A stretch of 64,000 bases of DNA. It comes from Bacteroidota bacterium. GTDB lineage: Bacteria; Bacteroidota; Bacteroidia; Chitinophagales; Chitinophagaceae. The stretch covers positions 124,001-188,000 of the forward strand of contig JAFDXY010000015.1 of assembly GCA_018267725.1 (NCBI GenBank), in the 5' to 3' direction. The notes beneath the pieces are model-generated. The model had not been told where the DNA came from and ran no database searches. It saw nothing but the letters and a program-made list of their open reading frames with translations. This document shows, piece by piece, positions 52,476 through 60,280 of this stretch. Each line of letters begins with the position of its first letter. The first letter of the stretch is position 1. The translations under genes were made by a program, and so were the position numbers.

Positions 52476-54833
52476 ATGAACGATTATTTAAGAGGTTTGA
52501 ACGAACAACAACGTGAAGCTGCTACACATATTAATGGCCCATTAATGATTATTGCCGGAGCAGGCAGCGGCAAAACAAAAGTACTTACTACACGCATTGC
52601 CCATTTAATTGCAAATGGCGTAGATGCTTTTAATATTTTGGCATTAACTTTTACCAACAAAGCTGCTGCCGAAATGAAAGAGCGTATTGAAAAAATGCTC
52701 GGAAATAATGAAGCAAGAAATTTATATATAGGAACTTTTCATAGTGTGTTTGCAAGAATACTTCGTGCAGAAGCACACCATATTGGCTACCCAAATAATT
52801 TTACTATTTATGATACAGATGATAGCAGAAGCGTTATAAAAACAGTTATTGGCGAATTGAATTTAGATGATAAACATTATAAACCCAATATTGTTCACAA
52901 CAGAATTTCGCAAGCAAAAAATGCATTGGTTGGCCCTGCAGAATATGCAGAAGATTATTATTTGCAACAAGAAGATAACAGATCTAACAGACCTGCTATT
53001 GCAAAAATTTATGCTGCTTACGCTGCACGTTGTTTTAAAAACGGTGCAATGGATTTTGATGACCTTCTTTTTAAAATGCACGAACTACTTAAAATTAGTA
53101 ACGAATCTTTAATAAAATATCAGCGTAAATTTAAATATGTTTTAATTGACGAGTATCAAGACACCAATCCTGTTCAATATCAAATTACAAAACTATTAGC
53201 TGCTATGCATGAAAATATTTGTGTGGTAGGAGATGATGCACAAAGTATTTATTCTTTTCGCGGAGCAACTATTGAAAATATTTTACAGTTTCAAAAAGAT
53301 TATGATGATGTTAAAGTGGTAAAACTGGAACAAAACTATCGCAGCACACAAAATATTTTAAATGTAGCCAACCAAGTTATTAGCAATAATAAAAACCAAT
53401 TACCTAAAGAACTTTGGACAGAAAATGAAACCGGCGAAAAAATAAAATTGGTAAGAACGATGACAGATAATGAAGAAGGAAAATTTGTTGCCGATTCTAT
53501 TCAAGAACAAAAACTTCGCAATCATTATTACAATAAAGATTTTGCTATTCTTTATCGCACCAATGCACAAAGCCGTGCATTTGAAGAAACTTTAAGAAGA
53601 CAAGGTATTGCATACAAAATATACGGAGGTCTTAGTTTCTATCAACGTAAAGAAATTAAAGATATGCTTGCTTATTTGCGTATTATAGTTAATACCAACG
53701 ATGAAGAAGCATTAAAAAGAATTATAAATTATCCCGTACGTGGTATAGGAAAAACAACCATAGAAAAAATAGTTACCATTGCTAACGAGCAAAACATTCC
53801 TATGTACAATGTTTTGCAAACTGCAGCACATTTTGGTTTTAAGGCAAACACATTAGAAGCCTTGCAAAATTTTGTGCAAATGGTAAAATATTTTCAAAGC
53901 TTATTACACAAACACAATGCTTATGAAGTAGCCATACAAGTTGGCAAACATACCAATATTGTAAAAGAATTGTTTAACGATAAAACAACCGAAGGCCTTG
54001 CACGATACGAGAATATTCAAGAATTATTAAACTCAATTAAAGAATGGATTGAAAGCCCAGATAATGAAGAAGGCGAATTAATTGATAAAAGTTTAGGAAG
54101 TTATTTACAACAAATTACTTTATTAACCGATGCAGATGATGATAAAGAAAATGCAGATGCTGTAAAATTAATGACTATTCACGCAGCCAAAGGATTAGAG
54201 TTTGCTTGTGTATTTGTTGCGGGTGTTGAAGAAAATATTTTTCCCAACAGCATGAGTGTTAATACAAGAGAAGAATTAGAAGAAGAAAGAAGATTGTTTT
54301 ATGTGGCTGTAACCCGTGCCAAGCAACGGTTGTGGCTTAGTTATGCCAATTCGCGTTATCGTTTTGGAAATTTAGTACAAAATGATCCGAGCCGTTTTTT
54401 AGATGAAATGCCCGAAGAATATTTAGATAAATCTTATGCAGGTGGCGGAACAAAAAATCAAAGCTTTAATAATATGGGTTCTGCTTTTCAACGCATGAGC
54501 AAAAGTTTTGGTTATAGTGATTATAATGATATTCAACAAGCAGAAAAAAAATACGGAGCACCGCCTAAACAATCAATAGAAAAAAAACCAAGTTATATAA
54601 CGCCACCCAATCGTGTAGAAATAAAACAACATATTCCTTCTGAAAATTTTATGGCAAGCGATACGTCTAATTTACAAGAAGGACAAAAAGTTGAACATCA
54701 AAAATTCGGATATGGCATTGTAACAAAAATTGAAGGTTCTGCACATAACCCAATTGCAACAGTTAAGTTTAATTTAAACGGAGATAAAAAAATTATGTTG
54801 AATTATGCTAAACTTAGAATAGTTGAAGTGTAA
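52476..54833 (+). CDS. UvrD/PcrA-type superfamily I DNA helicase
   Basis: A 785-residue 3'-5' helicase. Motif I AGAGSGKTKVLTTRI (27-41), Ia ALTFTNKAAAEMKER, II LIDEYQDTN, III VVGDDAQSIYSFRGA, IV EQNYRSTQNIL, V TIHAAKGLEF, VI RRLFYVAVTRAKQRL. A C-terminal tail of about 130 residues ends in a small domain (QKVEHQKFGYGIVTKIEGS), as in PcrA. Roles in repair and in removal of stalled complexes are expected. Confidence 0.96.
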   Translation: MNDYLRGLNEQQREAATHINGPLMIIAGAGSGKTKVLTTRIAHLIANGVDAFNILALTFTNKAAAEMKERIEKMLGNNEARNLYIGTFHSVFARILRAEAHHIGYPNNFTIYDTDDSRSVIKTVIGELNLDDKHYKPNIVHNRISQAKNALVGPAEYAEDYYLQQEDNRSNRPAIAKIYAAYAARCFKNGAMDFDDLLFKMHELLKISNESLIKYQRKFKYVLIDEYQDTNPVQYQITKLLAAMHENICVVGDDAQSIYSFRGATIENILQFQKDYDDVKVVKLEQNYRSTQNILNVANQVISNNKNQLPKELWTENETGEKIKLVRTMTDNEEGKFVADSIQEQKLRNHYYNKDFAILYRTNAQSRAFEETLRRQGIAYKIYGGLSFYQRKEIKDMLAYLRIIVNTNDEEALKRIINYPVRGIGKTTIEKIVTIANEQNIPMYNVLQTAAHFGFKANTLEALQNFVQMVKYFQSLLHKHNAYEVAIQVGKHTNIVKELFNDKTTEGLARYENIQELLNSIKEWIESPDNEEGELIDKSLGSYLQQITLLTDADDDKENADAVKLMTIHAAKGLEFACVFVAGVEENIFPNSMSVNTREELEEERRLFYVAVTRAKQRLWLSYANSRYRFGNLVQNDPSRFLDEMPEEYLDKSYAGGGTKNQSFNNMGSAFQRMSKSFGYSDYNDIQQAEKKYGAPPKQSIEKKPSYITPPNRVEIKQHIPSENFMASDTSNLQEGQKVEHQKFGYGIVTKIEGSAHNPIATVKFNLNGDKKIMLNYAKLRIVEV

Positions 54834-54866
54834 TTAAATTCTGTATAAAAAGTAAAATAATTATTA

Positions 54867-55541
54867 CTAATATTTTGGAGCTAAATCGTTTCTAACTGCA
54901 TATAATACTAATTCTTGTCTGGTATGCACTCCTAATTTTTTGTAAATAGTATCTCTGTAATCTTCAATGGTTCTGGTGCTCACAAACATTTTATCTGCAA
55001 TATCTTTATAAGTTAATTCCGAGCAAGCCCAAGTTAAAAACTCTTTTTCTTTTTCTGTAAGTTGAATGTTTTCGGGCGTTAAATCGTTATTGTTGTGCAT
55101 GGCTTGCACCATTTCGTTTAAGTGGCTTTGTGGAAGATAAAAATCTCCTTTCATTAAAACATTTAAAGCTTCTAATAAATCTTCTGGTCCTAAATTTTTA
55201 CTTATAAATCCTTTAGCACCATTGCGTACAATTCTTGAAATAGTTCTGCCATCATCATCACTTGATAGTGCTAATATTTTTATTAAAGGATAATTATTTT
55301 TTAAAAATTCTGCAACTGCAAATCCATCCATTTCAGGCATTCTAATATCTAATAAAACAATATCCGGATGCTGGTTTTTGCTGTCTTTCAAAAAACTTAA
55401 TAATTCTTTACCGCTACCGGCTTCATATAATACACTATAATTATCGTAGCCTGCAATGTAACTGGCTAAGGCTTTTCTAAACATTGCATGATCGTCTATT
55501 AAAGCTAATTTATGCAGTTTTTTGGATGATGAGGTTGCCAT
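54867..55541 (-). CDS. NarL/LuxR-family response regulator
   Basis: A 224-residue regulator. Receiver: DDHAMFRKAL acidic pair, Asp in IVLLDIRMPEMDG (about 62), Lys in GAKGFISKNLGPED. The C-terminal LuxR HTH has LTEKEKEFLTWACSELTYKD followed by IADKMFVSTRTIEDYRDTIY. It follows the kinase gene after 20 bases and is last in the three-gene operon. Confidence 0.94.
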   Translation of the reverse strand: MATSSSKKLHKLALIDDHAMFRKALASYIAGYDNYSVLYEAGSGKELLSFLKDSKNQHPDIVLLDIRMPEMDGFAVAEFLKNNYPLIKILALSSDDDGRTISRIVRNGAKGFISKNLGPEDLLEALNVLMKGDFYLPQSHLNEMVQAMHNNNDLTPENIQLTEKEKEFLTWACSELTYKDIADKMFVSTRTIEDYRDTIYKKLGVHTRQELVLYAVRNDLAPKY

Positions 55542-55561
55542 TTTGGAAATATGGATATTAA

Positions 55562-56371
55562 TTAAGATGCTAAAGGTAATTGAATTTTTACCGTTGTACC
55601 TTCTCCTTTTTTACTTTTTATATCTACGGCAGCTCCTATTTGAAAAGCTCTTTTATATAAACCTGCCAAACCAATACCCGCATCTCCACTTGTTTTTTTG
55701 CGACTTTCTTTAACATTAAAGCCAATTCCATTATCAATAATAGATAATTCTAAAGTATCTTTTGCCGGATAAAGTAATTTTACTTTTACATAAGTTGCTT
55801 GGGCATGAGCTATTACATTGCCCATTGTTTCTTGAAACATTCTAAACAAATACACCGTATTTTTTTCATCTAAAATTGCGGTTCCGGTATTAGTGTTTTT
55901 TTCTAACTCTATTGTAATGCTTGCTTGCTTTTTTAATAAATATGCTTCATACTCAATAGCTTCGGCTAAACCAATATTTGCTATGCGATCTGTTTTTAAA
56001 CTATGAGATGTTAAGCGAACTTCTTGAGCTATTTTGGCTACTTCTTCAATAATTTCTTGTAAATCGGTTTTGTTTTTTCCTTCCGTTTTTGCAGCCATTG
56101 AAGTTAAAAGTCCTTTTACTGCATATAAACCATTCTTTACATCATCATGCAATTTATCTGAAATAGCAGATAAGGTTTCTTCTTGCATATCTAATTGTGC
56201 TTTGGCAATACTTTGTTCGAACGTGGTTTTTAAACTTGCAACTTCTTTCTGAAATTCAGCTTGTTTTTTCGAATACCTATACGTTGAAAAAACAAGAAAC
56301 GCCACAAACGCAAGACCTAAGAAACCGCTAAGGATAAATATTGCGAGGATTTCCTGGTAACTGATTGACAT
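55562..56371 (-). CDS. Sensor histidine kinase (NarX/HisKA_3-like)
   Basis: A 269-residue kinase with a single N-terminal membrane helix (about 8-29), a coiled-coil linker (KKQAEFQKEVASLKTTFEQS) and a HisKA_3-type dimerisation helix with His75 in SDKLHDDVKNGLYAVKGLL. The ATPase part has the N-box QETMGNVIAHAQAT and G-boxes DNGIGFN and GDAGIGLAGLYKRA. There is hardly any extracellular sensor domain, so the signal may come from the membrane protein encoded just upstream, whose gene overlaps this one by 55 bases. Confidence 0.93.
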   Translation of the reverse strand: MSISYQEILAIFILSGFLGLAFVAFLVFSTYRYSKKQAEFQKEVASLKTTFEQSIAKAQLDMQEETLSAISDKLHDDVKNGLYAVKGLLTSMAAKTEGKNKTDLQEIIEEVAKIAQEVRLTSHSLKTDRIANIGLAEAIEYEAYLLKKQASITIELEKNTNTGTAILDEKNTVYLFRMFQETMGNVIAHAQATYVKVKLLYPAKDTLELSIIDNGIGFNVKESRKKTSGDAGIGLAGLYKRAFQIGAAVDIKSKKGEGTTVKIQLPLAS

Positions 56372-57012
56372 ATAAATGCAATACTAAGTAATGAATAGAA
56401 AAAAACATTTAAAATTTCGATGAAAATTACAATATTGTTTCTAATTAATTGCGGAATTATATTATAAATAAAATTTGCCAACCCGTAAATGGGGAAAGTG
56501 CAGGTAAAATAAAACATAAATGCGGTGCATAACCAAAAGGCGGATTGCCTTAATAAGGTTGTTTTACTTGGCTTCTCAAACAACTCATAAAAATAATAGA
56601 AGCAACTTAAAATTAAAAAAATACAACTTAAACAATAGGTTATAGAAGAAAAGCCCTTAACGCCCTGCCCAAAAAAATTATTTAATAAATAAACAGCCAG
56701 TAACCCTGTAGCAATACCCAATATTATTTTTTTGGTTTTTTTTCTGCTTAAATTTTGCTGCACTACCCAAGTGTAAAACCAAAATTCTATTGCCCCGTAA
56801 TTATTATACAGCCATAAATTATTTTGCTCATAAATATCACTCAAAATAAAAGCAATTATCTCCACAAATAATGTTAATAAAATAAACCAAGGAAGTATTT
56901 TGGCGTAAAGAAGCGGAATGGTTTTCCTGTTAACAAACGTAACGCCAAAACATATTACTAAAAAAAGTAAGTGTAGGTTTTGGTACAACAGTTTTAAAAT
57001 GTCGAATTTCAT
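56317..57012 (-). CDS. Multi-helix membrane protein upstream of a two-component system
   Basis: I do not recognise the family. From the ATG at 57012 (the frame opens 8 codons earlier at 57036), 231 residues with about seven hydrophobic segments: ALLFLVICFGVTFV-like first helix, ILPWFILLTLFVEIIAFIL, a NNYGAIEFWFYTWVVQQNLS segment, and later ITYCLSCIFLILSCFYYFY and FIEILNVFFYSLLSIAFICQ. It overlaps the kinase gene by 55 bases in another frame, so it is translationally coupled. A sensor or signal-transmitting role with the kinase is inferred from this coupling. Confidence 0.8.
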   Translation of the reverse strand: MKFDILKLLYQNLHLLFLVICFGVTFVNRKTIPLLYAKILPWFILLTLFVEIIAFILSDIYEQNNLWLYNNYGAIEFWFYTWVVQQNLSRKKTKKIILGIATGLLAVYLLNNFFGQGVKGFSSITYCLSCIFLILSCFYYFYELFEKPSKTTLLRQSAFWLCTAFMFYFTCTFPIYGLANFIYNIIPQLIRNNIVIFIEILNVFFYSLLSIAFICQSVTRKSSQYLSLAVS

Positions 57013-57034
57013 AGATATAGTATTTTTTAAAAAC

Positions 57035-57065
57035 AAAATGCTCTAATATAAAATTAGAGCATTTT
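57035..57065 (-). terminator. Terminator of the 162-residue gene
   Basis: AAAATGCTCTAAT (57035-57047) and ATTAGAGCATTTT (57053-57065) form a perfect 13-bp stem with a 5-base loop; the minus strand follows with TTTGTTTTT. It separates the 162-residue gene from the membrane protein/HK/RR operon. Confidence 0.85.
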
Positions 57066-57171
57066 TATTAATCTATACCTTTTTGTTTTAACAGCTATTC
57101 TACATTAGCAACTTCATCATTTTGTTTATAAACAATAACCGGCTTCTGCACACAACAATTAATATTGTGTA

Positions 57172-57660
57172 CTATATAACTATCATGCCCTTATCGCCAC
57201 GGTCAACAATAGTAATTCCTAAATCTCCATCTGTATCAAGGTTGTTGGCGCTGCCACAGAAAGGAGGACACAATCTTGCCATATTATAAGCAACAATTTC
57301 ATTGCCTTTTTCTGTATGCACATACACATCTTTATTTTTAGTAGTACCATCTGCATTTTGTTTTTGTTTGGTACCTACCATAACTAATGTTTGTAAGCCA
57401 ACATATTCGGGTAATTGTGCAGTAGTTTCATCGTAAGCAGCAAAATAAAATTTAATACCATCTGCATTATGGCTTTTAGCTTCTGCTAAAAATTCTTCAA
57501 TTTCTTCAATACTCCACCAAGCACTCAAAGAGTCTTCTTTACCAATTCTTTCACTGTTATGAGCCCATCTTTCTTGTTTGTAATTTTTTATTACTTTATC
57601 AACATGGGCAGTATTTACGCGTTTTCCAACCTTTAAGGATTTTTTTTCAATTGTTAACAT
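57172..57660 (-). CDS. Hypothetical protein with LCPPFC motif
   Basis: A 162-residue cytosolic protein of no family I can name. Visible features: WWSIEEIEEFLAEAKSHNAD, then GIKFYFAAYDET, a strand TLVMVGTKQKQ with NADGTTKNKD, and the C-terminal NMARLCPPFCGSANN with two close cysteines, ending in a Gly/Asp-rich tail. I recall similar small proteins (ACPPxC near the end, with an 'I-x-F/Y-Y-F-A/G' strand) beside LuxR-type two-component genes in Chitinophagales. It has its own terminator, and the upstream gap has direct repeats that could be regulator sites. Confidence 0.72.
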   Translation of the reverse strand: MLTIEKKSLKVGKRVNTAHVDKVIKNYKQERWAHNSERIGKEDSLSAWWSIEEIEEFLAEAKSHNADGIKFYFAAYDETTAQLPEYVGLQTLVMVGTKQKQNADGTTKNKDVYVHTEKGNEIVAYNMARLCPPFCGSANNLDTDGDLGITIVDRGDKGMIVI

Positions 57661-57829
57661 GATGGTTTAGATTTTAATGTTTAAGAAAAATTTTTAATTT
57701 GTTTTACAGCCTAAAAGTATTTTGAGTAAAAGCAGTAAAGCATTTACTTTTTGTTGATTATTAAGCAGTTACAGATATTAAGTATGTATAAATGATTGAT
57801 TAAACTGAAACAGACAAAATAGAGGGAAC

Positions 57830-57866
57830 AAAAAAACCGTAATTGAAGTTTAAAAAAACCGTAATT
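57830..57866. promoter_or_regulatory. Direct repeats AAAAAAACCGTAATT x2, possible operator
   Basis: The same 15 bases occur at 57830-57844 and 57852-57866, 22 bases apart start to start, i.e. about two helical turns. An inverted CCGTAA follows at 57915-57920. The layout suits a dimeric regulator, such as the nearby LuxR-type response regulator; the link is inference. Confidence 0.5.
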
Positions 57867-58130
57867 ATACGGGTATAAAAACCCCGTTGTTTTCCCCAAA
57901 ATTTGGTGGGTGTTTTACGGTAAAAAATTCCGTTGTTTTTTTTAGGCCTAAATTTTCAAATCTCGGTTTTACACATGATATTAGTGTTCGGGTTAGCAAA
58001 GGGCCGTTTTTAATTATCCAATATCCACTAAAGCCCACCCTTCCAATTTCCTCAAAAGCCTTTATCTAAAAGCCTATGAGGAAATTTTTTTGTGGTAATA
58101 CCATCAGTTAAAAAACTATGCTATTAAAAC

Positions 58131-58154
58131 GCACAATGAGTATATGCATTGTGC
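58131..58154. promoter_or_regulatory. Perfect inverted repeat upstream of comEC
   Basis: GCACAATG (58131-58138) and CATTGTGC (58147-58154) around 8 bases, 18 bases before the comEC start codon. Both arms are flanked by AAAACG in mirrored context. It may be an operator or an mRNA hairpin near the start. Confidence 0.45.
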
Positions 58155-58172
58155 AAAACGTAATTTTTTTCT

Positions 58173-60263
58173 GTGGCAACCTACAAATTACAAATTATTC
58201 AAAAAATACCTTTACTGCGGCCATTGGTTGCGTTAAGTGTTGGCATTGTTGCATGTTACCACTTAAAACTTCAAACATTTACTTTATTATTTGCTTTTGC
58301 TACCACCTTAATATTGGCAATATTATTTGCACTGTTGTCAAAATATTTTAAGTACAAATACAATTGGTTACGAGGGTTAATTTTTTATTTAATTTTTATT
58401 TGTATTGGAAGTTTATTAGTATTTATAAAAAATGAAAATAACAATGCAACTTCTTTAAATAACCTAACTACTACACCTAAAAATGTGTTACTTACTTTAC
58501 AAGAACCTATTACTGTAAAAGAAAAATCTTTTAAAACTATTGCAAGAGCAAATGCAATTTTTATTAATAACCAATGGCAACCCGTTAGTGGTAATGTGTT
58601 ATTGTATTTTAAAAAGCAAGATAGTTTACCACAATTACAATACGGCTCGCAAATAATTGTTACTGCTGCATTACAAAATATTGGAAACTCGGGCAACCCC
58701 GGCACTTTTAATTATAGAGAATATTGTTTGTTTCAAGGAATTGTGAAGCAAGCATTTTTAAACAAGAAAGATTACATTAATCTTAATCAACAAAAAACTT
58801 TCTTTTTAAATAAATGGATATTTTTTGCAAGAGATAAAATGCTGAATGCTTTGCGTAACAATATATCTGGCAACAACGAATTAAGTTTAGCCGAAGCATT
58901 GTTAATTGGTTACAGAGATGATTTAGATCGAGATTTAGTGAAAGCATACAGCAATACAGGCGTAGTGCATATAATTGCCATAAGTGGTATGCATTTAGGA
59001 ATGATTTACGGTTTATTGCTTTTATTGTTTAAACCGTTTAGAAAAAAAAGTATTACAAAAATTATTAAACCAATTGTTATTGTATTGGTGTTGTGGGGTT
59101 TTAGTTTTATTGCCGGTGCTGCACCTTCTATTTTGCGAAGTGCAGTAATGTTTAGTTTTATTGCGGTAGGAGAAAGTTTTGGTAAGCGAAGTAATATTTA
59201 TAACAATCTTGCAGCATCGGCATTTGTTATTATATTATTTAATCCGTTTAGTTTGTGGGATGTTGGTTTTCAATTAAGTTATGCGGCAGTGTTAAGTATT
59301 GTACTTTTTTCAAAACATATAAATAACTGGTTTTATTTTAAAAACAAATTACTAAAAGGCTTTTGGAGTTTAAACGCCGTTACACTTTCTGCACAAATAC
59401 TTACACTACCGTTTGTGTTGTATCACTTCCATCAATTCCCGGTTTTATTTTTAATAACTAATTTGGTAGCAGTGCCTTTATCGGGTTTTATTTTGTATAG
59501 CGAATTGATTATTCTGTTTTTTGTATGGTGGCCTGCAGCAGCACATTTTATTGGGTTAATAACTGAAAAACTAATTACACTTTTAAACAATTTTATTCAG
59601 CATGTAAATAATTTTCCTTTTGTTGTATGGCCTAATTTGCAAATAAATATTATGCAGGCAATAGTATTGTTTTTATTACTTGCATTTATGGCAGCATGGT
59701 TGCTAAATAAAAAAACAAACATGTTGTTAAGCGGTTTACTTACTGCTTCAATATTTTTTGGTATAAGGTGTTTTGATTTTATTAAAAGAGAACAACAGCA
59801 AAAAATTATTGTTTACAATGTGCCACAACACAAAGCCATTGATATTATTAGTGGAAGAAATTATGAATTTGTTGGAGATAGTATTTTGCAAGAAGATGGT
59901 TTTTTAAGAAATTTTCATTTGCAACCATCTCGTATTAAACACAGAATAACTGCTGTAAATAATATTACAACTGCCATTGTTCAGCCTTCGCTTATTCAAA
60001 TAAATAACAAAAGTTTTTTGTTAATAACCGATAAAACTTCTTTCAATAATATTCAGCAAAAAATAAAAGTAAATGCAGTTATTATTTCTGGTAATCCTAA
60101 ATTGTATTTGAATAATTTAATGAAATATATTGATTGCGAAATAATTGTTGCAGATGCAACTAATCCATTGTGGAAAATAGGTAAATGGAAGAAAGATGCC
60201 GAGCAATTACATTTGCAACTTCATTCCGTACCCGAAGAAGGTGCGTTTGAAATGAATTTGTAA
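58173..60263 (+). CDS. comEC: ComEC/Rec2-family competence membrane protein
   Basis: A 696-residue polytopic DNA-uptake channel protein with a GTG start. N-terminal helices and the DUF4131 region lie in 1-200; the Competence domain follows, with the signature YSNTGVVHIIAISGMHLGMI (residues about 262-281), GAAPSILRSAVMFSFIAVG and SLWDVGFQLSYAAVLSIV. The last 150 residues show no metallo-beta-lactamase HxHxDH motif, so the C-terminal nuclease-like domain of Gram-positive ComEC is missing, as in many Bacteroidota. It ends 17 bases before purH on the same strand. Confidence 0.92.
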   Translation: MATYKLQIIQKIPLLRPLVALSVGIVACYHLKLQTFTLLFAFATTLILAILFALLSKYFKYKYNWLRGLIFYLIFICIGSLLVFIKNENNNATSLNNLTTTPKNVLLTLQEPITVKEKSFKTIARANAIFINNQWQPVSGNVLLYFKKQDSLPQLQYGSQIIVTAALQNIGNSGNPGTFNYREYCLFQGIVKQAFLNKKDYINLNQQKTFFLNKWIFFARDKMLNALRNNISGNNELSLAEALLIGYRDDLDRDLVKAYSNTGVVHIIAISGMHLGMIYGLLLLLFKPFRKKSITKIIKPIVIVLVLWGFSFIAGAAPSILRSAVMFSFIAVGESFGKRSNIYNNLAASAFVIILFNPFSLWDVGFQLSYAAVLSIVLFSKHINNWFYFKNKLLKGFWSLNAVTLSAQILTLPFVLYHFHQFPVLFLITNLVAVPLSGFILYSELIILFFVWWPAAAHFIGLITEKLITLLNNFIQHVNNFPFVVWPNLQINIMQAIVLFLLLAFMAAWLLNKKTNMLLSGLLTASIFFGIRCFDFIKREQQQKIIVYNVPQHKAIDIISGRNYEFVGDSILQEDGFLRNFHLQPSRIKHRITAVNNITTAIVQPSLIQINNKSFLLITDKTSFNNIQQKIKVNAVIISGNPKLYLNNLMKYIDCEIIVADATNPLWKIGKWKKDAEQLHLQLHSVPEEGAFEMNL

Positions 60264-60280
60264 CCTCCACATTTCACATC

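Larger units (their letters stand above)
57661..58172. other. 512-base gene-free regulatory region
   Basis: No convincing gene is found. It holds direct repeats (57830-57866), an inverted CCGTAA unit within TTTTACGGTAAAAA at 57913-57926, two CCGTTGTTTT copies (57884-57893 and 57930-57939), and a perfect inverted repeat (58131-58154) before comEC. The stretch 57960-58070 has no recognisable feature. Confidence 0.6.

Noticed and set aside
58118..58351. 77-residue plus frame before comEC
   Set aside because: Cys/Ile-rich shadow that overlaps the comEC start out of frame; it covers the inverted repeat and has no recognisable feature.
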